The position numbers and the translations under genes are program-made. 12,323 nucleotides of DNA, taken from NCBI GenBank assembly GCA_964644655.1, contig CAZXYA010000255.1:1-12323 (forward strand), read 5' to 3'. The DNA comes from JAFMDF01 sp964644655 (lineage in GTDB: Bacteria > Bacteroidota > Bacteroidia > Chitinophagales > Saprospiraceae). The notes under the pieces were generated by a model, which saw only the letters and a program-made list of their open reading frames with translations, was not told the origin of the DNA and ran no database searches. Below, in pieces: positions 5,723 through 12,323 of the stretch. Position 1 is the stretch's first letter, and every line of letters begins with the position of its first letter.

Positions 5723-8626
5723 CTACTGCTTCAATATTTTCTTCGTCAACTTCCCATTAGCGCTATTAACTTCTAAAAAATAAAAGCCTTGATTTAAGTG
5801 CTGTACATCCAAAAAAATGGGTTGATTGTTAATAATAGAATCCCTTTTAAGGAGTGTTTTCCCTTCCGTATTGGTAAGTTTAATACTTTCTATAGGGGCA
5901 TTGCTTTCTTGAAATTCAATAGTTAAAATATCTTGTACAGGATTAGGGTAGATAGACAATTCCTCTGTATATAAATCCTGAACAGAAGTTGTTTGCGCTT
6001 GATTATAAATAACTATCCCATTTCCACTTTCAATATCTTCCTGTATGACCTCTATCTCACGACCATCTAAATTAGCTCGAAAAAGAGTGGCATTGGCTCC
6101 TAGAGTTGTCCAATATAGTTGCCCATTTTCTAAGTCAATATCCATAGCGGCAATCGGTACATTTTCGGAAATAATTGTTTCCCGATTTAAACCATTAAAA
6201 TCAGCTCTTTCAATAATTTTATTTTGGAAATCTATCCAGTAAATTTGATTGGCGAATTTATCTATCACTATATCTTGAGGATAGCCTATAGCTTGTACTA
6301 CGTCTTGTATATCCGTTCCTGTTAAAGTAGCCGATTTAATTTTCCCTTCGTTTACTACCGACCAGAAAATTCTATTTTCAGAAAGTGCAATTCCATCAGG
6401 TTTACCTTCTTGTTTGATTACGATTTGAATATTGCCACCATTTTTATCAGCTACTTGAATATTATTTTGGCGATAATTGGTCCAATATATTTTTTGATTT
6501 TCTTTGTCTAAAGCTATATCTACAGGGTCAAGAGGGGTGTCTTGATCGGTGATTATATTTTCCAATTCAGTACCATCAAGATTTGAACTTTGTATTCGAT
6601 TATACCCTTTATCAACCCAATATAATTTTTGTTCTTGATCATCTAAAGTAATACCGAGTGGTTGTCCTAATTTGTTATACTTAAAAATTTCATTTTCTGT
6701 GCCGTCTAAGTTGGCAGATTGAATCATATCATAGCCATTCTTCACCCAGTATAGTTTCTCTGTTGTCGGGCTTATAAGGAGACTATTAGTAGGATTGTCT
6801 AATGTAACTATATCCGTTAATGCGCTTCCATCCATATTTGCGCTTTGAATTACTTGTTGATTAAAGTCTGCCCAATATATTTTACCATTTTCAATATCTA
6901 CATTTAAATATTCTGGAAGGCCTAGATCGGAAGCAATTATCTCGTTTTCCGTCCCATCTAAATTGGCTCGAAAAATGCTTTTTAAGGTTCTACTTGTCCA
7001 ATACATTTTACCAGTTGAGTTATCAATTTGTAGATAATTGGGCGACGCTAAATCATCGACTAGCGTCTTTAAATCCGTTCCATCTTTATTAGCACTTTGA
7101 ATTAGTTCTCCATTAATGGAAGAAATACTAATCCAATACAAACGTTCATCTATCTCATTATAAATTAGGCTCATCAATTTCCCATCAATTTGTAGTACTT
7201 CCTCGACGGCTTGCCCTGCTTTCACTTTATAAAGCCTATCTGTACCATCATCGAACCAAAAGATTATTTGTTCTTTTTTATCATACACTATATGGCTGGG
7301 GAAATTAATCGCATTCTGAAACAAGATTTTTTGATTAGCCCCATTTAAATCTGCTTTTATAATTCTATCTGTCCTTGAGTCAGACCAATACATTTTTTGA
7401 GCGCTCCAATCAAACTGCATCGTATAAGCAGCACTTGAATTGGTAATAATATTTGCTAAACCACTACCATCTAAATTAACGCTTTGTATCTTATTCCCAT
7501 TAGTTTCTGACCAGTAAATTTTTTGATGCTTACTGTCTAACACTAAGGAACGAGGCGTATGGATGTCTATGACCAAATCTTTAACATCAGTACCATCTAA
7601 ATTAGCTTCGATTATCTTATGCTGATTAATATCAGACCAATATATTTTTTGGTTCTCCGCATCCAATACCAATTCGCTTGGATTATATATTTCGTCTGTT
7701 ATAACCTCTTTATTACTTCCATCTAAATTAGCTTTGTAAATAGCATTGATACCATAATCTACCCAAAACATTTTATTGAGTTTGGGGACTATCTTTAAAA
7801 GATTTGGACTTATTAAATTTGTTGCTGTTAATTGTCTATTTTGACCGTTTGTATTAACTCGAATAACTGCTTCTTCAGTTACATCTAACCAATATAATTT
7901 TTCAGTTACTTCATCTAATTGTAAAGGACTCAAAAGGGATACCTCTTCTGCTATTGTCGTTTTATCCGAACCATCTACATTTATTGCCTGAATTTTTTCA
8001 TTATGCAAATTTGTCCAATATATTCTTTGATGAGTAAAATCAAGACACATAGAGGTGATTCGACCGGATTCAGCTACAATATCTTCAAGTTCTGAACCAT
8101 CTAGATTAGCTCGTTGTATCTTCCCAGTTAAACCTGTTATCCAATAAAATTTTCCCGCTAAAGTGTCAATAATGATATTATAAGTAATAGAAAAATCTCT
8201 TTGCTGTGAAACGACTTGCTCTTGTGTCCTAGTTGTTATATTTCCTTTATAAAGTCCTTCATTATTGACCCAAAAGATCTGTGCGCCATCTATATCAAAA
8301 GCATAATCATTCGTAGGGATATGATGTTCAAATAAAATCTCCGTATCAGTTTGTGTAGTTCTACCAAATGGTCTTGTTCTATTTAAATCTAAACCATAGC
8401 TATTGGACCAATAGATTTCGTTGCTATTTTTGGGAATATGTACAAGCTTTGGGTCTGCAATGCGATTATTAGAAGCGACAATGTCCTTTACTTCTTTATC
8501 ATTTAAATTAATTTTTTGAATTTTTTGGCTAAGCGCATTCGTCAAGAATATTTCCGTTTGGGCAGATATTAATGAATTAATCGTCCACGATAAGCTAATA
8601 AGTAAAAATATTTTTTTCGTATCCAT
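5723..8626 (-). CDS. Secreted YWTD (LDLR class B) multi-propeller protein with T9SS sorting domain
   Basis: A 967-aa exported protein, probably a surface or matrix protein that binds other proteins or glycans. I start at ATG 8626, which gives a clean signal peptide (MDTKKIFLLISL, ending in ISAQ at about residue 23). An in-frame ATG at 8710 would translate the leader hairpins and bury the signal. Residues about 24-875 are some 20 tandem repeats of about 42 residues, each with a YW-type strand (IYWSD, LYWVD, FWVD variants), then an I-Q-x-ANLDG-[ST] turn and a hydrophobic L-x-LD strand. Such LDLR class B repeats fold as six-bladed beta-propellers, so about three propellers are expected. The C-terminal 81 residues are a T9SS type A sorting domain (LSIYPNPVQDILTIEF, then NQGFYFLEV). 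No catalytic residues are recognised. It follows the response regulator on the same strand, but a hairpin and a separate leader suggest its own transcription or attenuation control. Confidence 0.88.
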   Translation of the reverse strand: MDTKKIFLLISLSWTINSLISAQTEIFLTNALSQKIQKINLNDKEVKDIVASNNRIADPKLVHIPKNSNEIYWSNSYGLDLNRTRPFGRTTQTDTEILFEHHIPTNDYAFDIDGAQIFWVNNEGLYKGNITTRTQEQVVSQQRDFSITYNIIIDTLAGKFYWITGLTGKIQRANLDGSELEDIVAESGRITSMCLDFTHQRIYWTNLHNEKIQAINVDGSDKTTIAEEVSLLSPLQLDEVTEKLYWLDVTEEAVIRVNTNGQNRQLTATNLISPNLLKIVPKLNKMFWVDYGINAIYKANLDGSNKEVITDEIYNPSELVLDAENQKIYWSDINQHKIIEANLDGTDVKDLVIDIHTPRSLVLDSKHQKIYWSETNGNKIQSVNLDGSGLANIITNSSAAYTMQFDWSAQKMYWSDSRTDRIIKADLNGANQKILFQNAINFPSHIVYDKKEQIIFWFDDGTDRLYKVKAGQAVEEVLQIDGKLMSLIYNEIDERLYWISISSINGELIQSANKDGTDLKTLVDDLASPNYLQIDNSTGKMYWTSRTLKSIFRANLDGTENEIIASDLGLPEYLNVDIENGKIYWADFNQQVIQSANMDGSALTDIVTLDNPTNSLLISPTTEKLYWVKNGYDMIQSANLDGTENEIFKYNKLGQPLGITLDDQEQKLYWVDKGYNRIQSSNLDGTELENIITDQDTPLDPVDIALDKENQKIYWTNYRQNNIQVADKNGGNIQIVIKQEGKPDGIALSENRIFWSVVNEGKIKSATLTGTDIQDVVQAIGYPQDIVIDKFANQIYWIDFQNKIIERADFNGLNRETIISENVPIAAMDIDLENGQLYWTTLGANATLFRANLDGREIEVIQEDIESGNGIVIYNQAQTTSVQDLYTEELSIYPNPVQDILTIEFQESNAPIESIKLTNTEGKTLLKRDSIINNQPIFLDVQHLNQGFYFLEVNSANGKLTKKILKQ
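6002..8557 (-). repeat. Array of about 20 YWTD repeats within the propeller gene
   Basis: The coding repeat period is close to 126 bp (42 codons). Eight consecutive aromatic-W motifs are spaced exactly 42 codons apart over one central stretch (spanning seven intervals or more) before small indels appear. Recurrent DNA fragments such as CCATCTAAATTAGC (plus-strand sense) mark the NLDG turn. Repeats 2, 3 and 11 are the most diverged. Confidence 0.8.
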
Positions 8627-8656
8627 TGATGATTTTTTAGAAAATATAGTCTCTGT

Positions 8657-8681
8657 CAAACATGAGTCAACCTTATGTTTG
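8657..8681 (-). promoter_or_regulatory. Second leader hairpin, copy B
   Basis: CAAACAT (8657-8663) pairs perfectly with ATGTTTG (8675-8681) around an 11-nt loop. Loop length equals that of copy A while the loop sequence is different. A competing pairing, CTCTG (8651-8655) with CATGAG (8661-8666, one bulge), parallels the alternative hairpin in copy A. Confidence 0.55.
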
Positions 8682-8686
8682 AAAAG

Positions 8687-8724
8687 AAAAAAATTACCAG
8701 CCTTAATCAATTAGTTTAAGGTGG
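8687..8724 (-). terminator. Terminator-like hairpin in leader copy B
   Basis: On the plus strand CCAGCCTTAA (8697-8706) pairs with TTAAGGTGG (8716-8724) with one bulged nucleotide. Read on the minus strand the stem is followed by seven T (complement of 8687-8693). It could terminate read-through from the response regulator, but a separate hairpin already lies at 8833-8850, so an attenuator role for the propeller gene is equally possible. Confidence 0.6.
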
Positions 8725-8832
8725 ACTAGAAGAAATTTTAAACAGGAACATAATTAGTTTTTTGATTTTAGGTTAAGTGCAGTTACCAACCAATAAATAA
8801 ATTTTGACTATTACAAATTACGTATAAAACCA

Positions 8833-8850
8833 ATATAACTTTCGTTATAT
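8833..8850 (-). terminator. Hairpin after the response regulator, possible terminator
   Basis: ATATAAC (8833-8839) pairs perfectly with GTTATAT (8844-8850). On the minus strand the loop is GAAA, a stable GNRA tetraloop closed by C-G. It lies about 20 nt beyond the stop codon at 8870. The following sequence (TGGTTTTATA on the minus strand) is only moderately T-rich, so it may be a weak terminator or a 3'-end stabiliser for the two-component transcript. Confidence 0.45.
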
Positions 8851-8869
8851 ACAATCATAGAATCACTAA

Positions 8870-9508
8870 TTATTTACCTTTTTTTGATTGCTGAAATAAA
8901 AGAATAGCCTTAATACGGTTATTCACCTGAAGTTTATTATAAATCTTATGGATGTGTTGTTTGACTGTACCTTCTGCTATATTCAATTCATGTCCAATAG
9001 CACGATAAGGTAGACCACTAGCCAATAATTCTATCACCTGATATTCTCTATCCGATAGTTTTTCTAAAGAATCTGTTTTTTTTTGAGGTTCTTGAAAACT
9101 CGTAATTACCTTCTTAGCTATTACTCTACTCATTGGAGCACCTCCTATAGAGATTTCTCTAATAGCTTCGGCAATTTTCCTAAATGGGTCTCGCTTTAAA
9201 ATATAGCCATCCGCTCCTGCTTTTAAGGAATTAAAGACTTTATCATCATTATCAAAAATCGTGTACATTAAACACTTAATCTTCGGATATAATGATTTTA
9301 ATTGCTCCAAACATTCTATACCACTCATTTCTGGTAAGCCTATATCCATTATCACTACATCTGGTTTATTATTTAACATAATGCTACCTAAAGCATTTTC
9401 TGCATTAGCAAAACTACCAATACAAGTCATTCCTGGTTCGTTTTCTATATTCTCTACAAAGGTCTCTCTGACCTCTTTCAAATCTTCTACTATACATATT
9501 TTAATCAT
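8870..9508 (-). CDS. NarL/LuxR-family response regulator
   Basis: A 212-aa cytoplasmic transcription factor with an N-terminal receiver and a C-terminal LuxR-type helix-turn-helix. The receiver (about 1-120) has the acidic pair E8/D9, the phosphoacceptor D55 (VVIMDIGLPEMSG), T83 in the switch position and K105 (YILK). The DNA-binding domain (about 150-206) contains LSDREYQVIELLASG, then YRAIGHELNIAEGTVKQHIHKIYNKL, the classic NarL/FixJ recognition-helix region. All key phosphorylation residues are present, so it should be functional. It starts 39 nt after the stop of the sensor kinase gene on the same strand, which makes the kinase its expected partner in a two-gene operon. The start ATG at 9508 gives the normal receiver start MIKICIVED. 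Its targets are not known; the nearest downstream candidate is the propeller gene. Confidence 0.93.
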   Translation of the reverse strand: MIKICIVEDLKEVRETFVENIENEPGMTCIGSFANAENALGSIMLNNKPDVVIMDIGLPEMSGIECLEQLKSLYPKIKCLMYTIFDNDDKVFNSLKAGADGYILKRDPFRKIAEAIREISIGGAPMSRVIAKKVITSFQEPQKKTDSLEKLSDREYQVIELLASGLPYRAIGHELNIAEGTVKQHIHKIYNKLQVNNRIKAILLFQQSKKGK

Positions 9509-9547
9509 AGCGTAATTGTATAATTGGTTATTAGGAAATAAAGTTTT

Positions 9548-12323
9548 CTACAGCTGAATATTAAATGTTATTTGAGTACCTTCTTTTGTTAAAAAAGTTG
9601 CCTTTCCATCAATTTCCTTCATCCGCTTTAGAATACTTTTTAGCCCATTTCCTTTTGATTGACCTGGCTTAATCATTAAACCTATTCCATCATCTTCAAT
9701 GATAAGGATCAATTGGTTATTCTTTATTTCAATCTGAATTTGAACTGTAAAAGCCTTAGCATGCTTAACAATATTATGCAAAACCTCTTTAGTCGTCAAT
9801 ACGATATTCCTTCTTTTTTTCCCTGTTATGATTACTGTAGGTAAATTTGGAGCAACCTGAAACTGACAATCTAATTGATGAATGTCTAAATAGTCATAAG
9901 TGTAATATCGGATATAATTAATTAAACTTTCCAGCGTATCATTTTCCGCATTCATTGCCCAAATAATATCTTGCATTTTTTCTAACAAATCACCTGCAGA
10001 TTGAAAAATTCTTCGAATATTCTTAGATTTTGATTCTTTATTAATTAATTCGCTTTCACTTAAAACTCTAATAATCGATAAGCCTGCTCCTAAATCATCA
10101 TGTAATTCTGAGGCAATTCGATTGCGTTCTTGTTGCAAAGCTTGTTGGCGTTCAAAAATTCTTCGTTCTTTCCTTAGTTGGGCATTGACATAAATACGTA
10201 CACCTATATATATAGTATTTCCTAACAAAGTTAACCAAAGTGCAATTGCCCAGTTTTGTTGCCACCAAGGTAAGGCAATATTAATTTCAATTTCTCTTAT
10301 ATCCCCTTTGATGCCATTGGCATTAATGCCATAAAGTTCTAAGCCATACATACCAGGTTTTAATTGGGAAAAACGAATAGGCTCTCCTTTTTGTACGACA
10401 TCCCACTTGTCATCATATCCTACTAAACGGTATTTTAATTGCGTAAATTGATTTAGGTAATAAACAATAGGAGTCGCTTCAATACTAATATTATTTTGAA
10501 AATAAGCTAAATTTAGTTTCTCAATAATATCTAAATTCGTTGTTAATTCATAAGGCTCATTATTAATTTTTATAGACTCAATTGCTATTCTTGGTCGAAT
10601 AGGGTAAGGATGAATTGAATCAGGATGAAAGACAACTAATCCATTATTTGTACCGAGCCAGATTTTACCATCTGATGATTTTAAATTGGCATAATTAGAA
10701 AAATTAGCATCTATATACCCATCTTCCGGTTGAAAAGAAAAGATAGTATTTGTTTCAGGGTTATAGTTTAATAATTTATTACCACTAGTTATCCATAAAT
10801 TACCATTAGAAGTAGTAGTAACATTATTTAAATTATCATAACCAAAAGCCAAATCGTATTGAATCGTGTCTAATTCCCAATCCCAAAACGCCAACCCTTT
10901 AGTTGTGGCTAACCAAGTTTTTTCTTGTTGCGGGTATTCCGAAATTCCATTAATCACGTCTCTCCCAGCTAATTTTACATCCCTTGTCGAACCATTCTTC
11001 AATAATGCCTTTAAGATTTTAGAGTTGTTAGTAAGGTATTTTTTGCCTTTGGGGGCTGTATAAATTTTAATAAATTGATAATCTGCTCTATGTCCAAAAG
11101 ACAAGTTACTTCTTTTTAAATGCCAAGTTCCATTTTTTCCTTCAACTAGTTCTTGTAGGCCCTCGCTTGTAGAAACTAATTGTCTATTTGAATCTAAAGT
11201 TGTTAAAAAATATACGTTAATATCGGATAATTTTAAGATTTGCTTCCATTTTTTTGCTGTGTTGAAGTAGCCTATTTGCTCATTATTGATACGCCAAATT
11301 CTACCCTTCATATCTATACTTAACCCTAATTCTACTTGATAACCATCAGAAAAATTATGATGCTTTATTTCTCCATTTCTTGTATTCAATTGATAAACGC
11401 CATCATTTCTCGTGCTACACCAAATATTATTATCTAAATCTTCTTTTATAGAAATAATTTCAAAATTTTTATTAGACAATATGCTCAATGGGGTATCAAA
11501 TTTATTTGAAGATAAATAACTATAAGCTATTTCCTGATTATTTTTAGTAACCCAAAGATGTTTATCTATAATATCTATAACTCTGACATTCCTTACCGCA
11601 TGATTATCAACAAAATCTAATTTATGAGTAAATCGTTGTTTGATTAAATCAAAACTCCAAATACCATAATTAACAATAGGCACATATAATTGCCTTTTAT
11701 TTAGTATACTTCCCTTTGAAGCAGAATAATTCTTATTTTCTGCAAAAGGAATAATATTACTACCCATTTTCCAATTTGGATTCCAATGTGCTAATCCTGA
11801 TTTTGTGTATAGATAAATGGAAGAATCTGATTGAATAGAGGTATTTTTAACTTCAATCTTTTCAATTAAACTATCTTGCCAGTAATTATTTTTCAGCACC
11901 TCATTATTCCAGCCTATCGAAAAAAATTCAAATCCAGTATCTAATTCCCACGGACAAGCTACAATTTGTTTAATACCTTTTTGAAAATTATCTATTAGAG
12001 CAAACCTAATCCCTTTACTATTTCCTATTTTCTTTAATTCCTCCGAATCTATAAAGTATTGAAATAAGGTATCTTCTATTTTCAGCCATAGAATATTATT
12101 TCCATCGAAATGAAAAATATGATAACCAGATTCTAATTTTTTTCCATTGAACCTTAGCTGAAGAGCAGTAAAATTATCTTTTTGCCTATCATACAATTGA
12201 AGAGCAGTAAAAGAACTAGTCCAAATATTACCTTTTTTATCTTCAAAGAAACCACTCTGCACATTTCCATTGTAGTTACCCCAAAAATTAGGACCACAAG
12301 TTAAGACAATAAATCTGCTTAAC
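9548..12323 (-). CDS. Sensor histidine kinase with Reg_prop propeller and Y_Y_Y domain (5' end beyond window)
   Basis: Partial gene: the frame stays open to the right edge, so the N-terminus and any signal peptide are missing; 924 residues are visible (numbered from the first full codon). Residues 1 to about 580 contain two-component propeller repeats, for example DKKGNIWTSS (28-37), DLDNNIWCSTRNDGVYQL (295-312) and SDGKIWLGTNNGLVVF (550-565). About 606-680 is a Y_Y_Y domain (LKYRLVGYDDKW). A transmembrane helix (about 688-710) and a short coiled coil precede a HisKA_3 dimerisation domain with phosphoacceptor His741 (ELHDDLGAG). The HATPase region has the N box (KEVLHNIVKHAKA, Asn850), G1 (EDDGIGL, 876-882) and G2 (GNG, 891-893). 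The propeller is probably periplasmic and binds the signal. It lacks fused receiver and AraC domains, so it is not a hybrid (HTCS) sensor. Its partner is the regulator 39 nt downstream. A GTG at 12262 is an internal codon, not the start. Confidence 0.9.
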   Translation of the reverse strand, partial: LSRFIVLTCGPNFWGNYNGNVQSGFFEDKKGNIWTSSFTALQLYDRQKDNFTALQLRFNGKKLESGYHIFHFDGNNILWLKIEDTLFQYFIDSEELKKIGNSKGIRFALIDNFQKGIKQIVACPWELDTGFEFFSIGWNNEVLKNNYWQDSLIEKIEVKNTSIQSDSSIYLYTKSGLAHWNPNWKMGSNIIPFAENKNYSASKGSILNKRQLYVPIVNYGIWSFDLIKQRFTHKLDFVDNHAVRNVRVIDIIDKHLWVTKNNQEIAYSYLSSNKFDTPLSILSNKNFEIISIKEDLDNNIWCSTRNDGVYQLNTRNGEIKHHNFSDGYQVELGLSIDMKGRIWRINNEQIGYFNTAKKWKQILKLSDINVYFLTTLDSNRQLVSTSEGLQELVEGKNGTWHLKRSNLSFGHRADYQFIKIYTAPKGKKYLTNNSKILKALLKNGSTRDVKLAGRDVINGISEYPQQEKTWLATTKGLAFWDWELDTIQYDLAFGYDNLNNVTTTSNGNLWITSGNKLLNYNPETNTIFSFQPEDGYIDANFSNYANLKSSDGKIWLGTNNGLVVFHPDSIHPYPIRPRIAIESIKINNEPYELTTNLDIIEKLNLAYFQNNISIEATPIVYYLNQFTQLKYRLVGYDDKWDVVQKGEPIRFSQLKPGMYGLELYGINANGIKGDIREIEINIALPWWQQNWAIALWLTLLGNTIYIGVRIYVNAQLRKERRIFERQQALQQERNRIASELHDDLGAGLSIIRVLSESELINKESKSKNIRRIFQSAGDLLEKMQDIIWAMNAENDTLESLINYIRYYTYDYLDIHQLDCQFQVAPNLPTVIITGKKRRNIVLTTKEVLHNIVKHAKAFTVQIQIEIKNNQLILIIEDDGIGLMIKPGQSKGNGLKSILKRMKEIDGKATFLTKEGTQITFNIQL

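Larger units (their letters stand above)
8631..8724 (-). promoter_or_regulatory. Conserved leader, copy B (upstream of propeller gene)
   Basis: Second copy of the block at 5115-5205, ending 4 nt before ATG 8626. It has the same order: hairpin plus U-tract, second hairpin, then the invariant TTTGACAGAGA and TATATTTTC block and an A-run. In this copy a TTG on the minus strand (near 8668) lies about 19 nt before TATATTTT, a spacing that would suit a Bacteroidota -33/-7 promoter. However, copy A lacks that TTG, so the promoter reading is uncertain. The proteins downstream of the two copies share no N-terminal similarity, so the match is not simply due to gene duplication. Confidence 0.7.

Noticed and set aside
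5646..5745. Short minus-strand frame overlapping the end of the propeller gene, reading protein-like (…EAVVIAELGENENYLSAIS…)
   Set aside because: It has only about 32 codons, lacks an ATG at its beginning and no start signal is visible, so it is probably chance. A gene remnant before the carrier protein cannot be excluded.
6002..8557. Regular ~126-bp repeats considered as a CRISPR array or satellite
   Set aside because: The period is a multiple of three within an open reading frame and corresponds to YWTD protein repeats; there are no short identical repeats with unique spacers.
8627..8710. N-terminal extension of the propeller protein from ATG 8710
   Set aside because: The extension lies entirely in the conserved leader hairpins and would hide the signal peptide that begins at ATG 8626.
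9548..12323. Hybrid two-component system (HTCS) controlling a polysaccharide utilisation locus
   Set aside because: The kinase ends after the ATPase domain without receiver or AraC domains, and no SusC/SusD or glycoside hydrolase genes are in the window.

Overview
The window looks like chromosomal DNA of a low-GC member of the phylum Bacteroidota, probably of the Saprospirales type. Two large secreted proteins carry C-terminal type IX secretion (T9SS, Por) sorting domains. There is a propeller / Y_Y_Y sensor kinase of the kind abundant in this phylum. Start codons lack clear Shine-Dalgarno sequences, and intergenic DNA is very AT-rich. The order-level guess rests on the cohesin-like / dockerin-like / T9SS architecture and is inference.

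Layout from left to right. Positions 1-67 hold a GC-rich palindrome unlike the surrounding DNA. A plus-strand PhoX-type (DUF839) phosphatase with a Tat-like signal follows (149-1738). A strong hairpin terminator lies in the convergent gap. All other genes are on the minus strand. In order of transcription (right to left) they are: a sensor histidine kinase cut by the right edge (12323-9548); a NarL/LuxR-type response regulator 39 nt later (9508-8870); a GNRA-loop hairpin; a secreted protein of about 20 YWTD (LDLR class B) propeller repeats (8626-5723); a small acyl carrier protein (5642-5385); and a secreted multidomain protein with a laminin-G-like region, three Cys-rich PKD-like modules, two cohesin-like modules, a dockerin-like module and a T9SS tail (5102-1869).

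The most unusual observation is an approximately 92-bp conserved leader immediately upstream of both secreted-protein genes (5115-5205 and 8631-8724). The two proteins themselves are unrelated at their N-termini. The leader holds a terminator-like hairpin with a U-tract, then a second hairpin whose closing base pair changes in a compensatory way and whose 11-nt loop keeps its length but not its sequence, then a nearly invariant block reaching almost to the ATG. This suggests a shared cis-regulatory element, either RNA or DNA, coordinating surface-protein genes. The adjacent two-component pair is an obvious but unproven candidate regulator.

A working picture, by inference: the kinase senses an extracellular or periplasmic signal and the response regulator adjusts transcription. 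Its targets may include the propeller protein and the cohesin/dockerin protein, both exported to the cell surface by T9SS. The role of the lone acyl carrier protein between them is unclear. The phosphatase is probably independent. No tRNA, rRNA, CRISPR array, insertion sequence or origin is visible.
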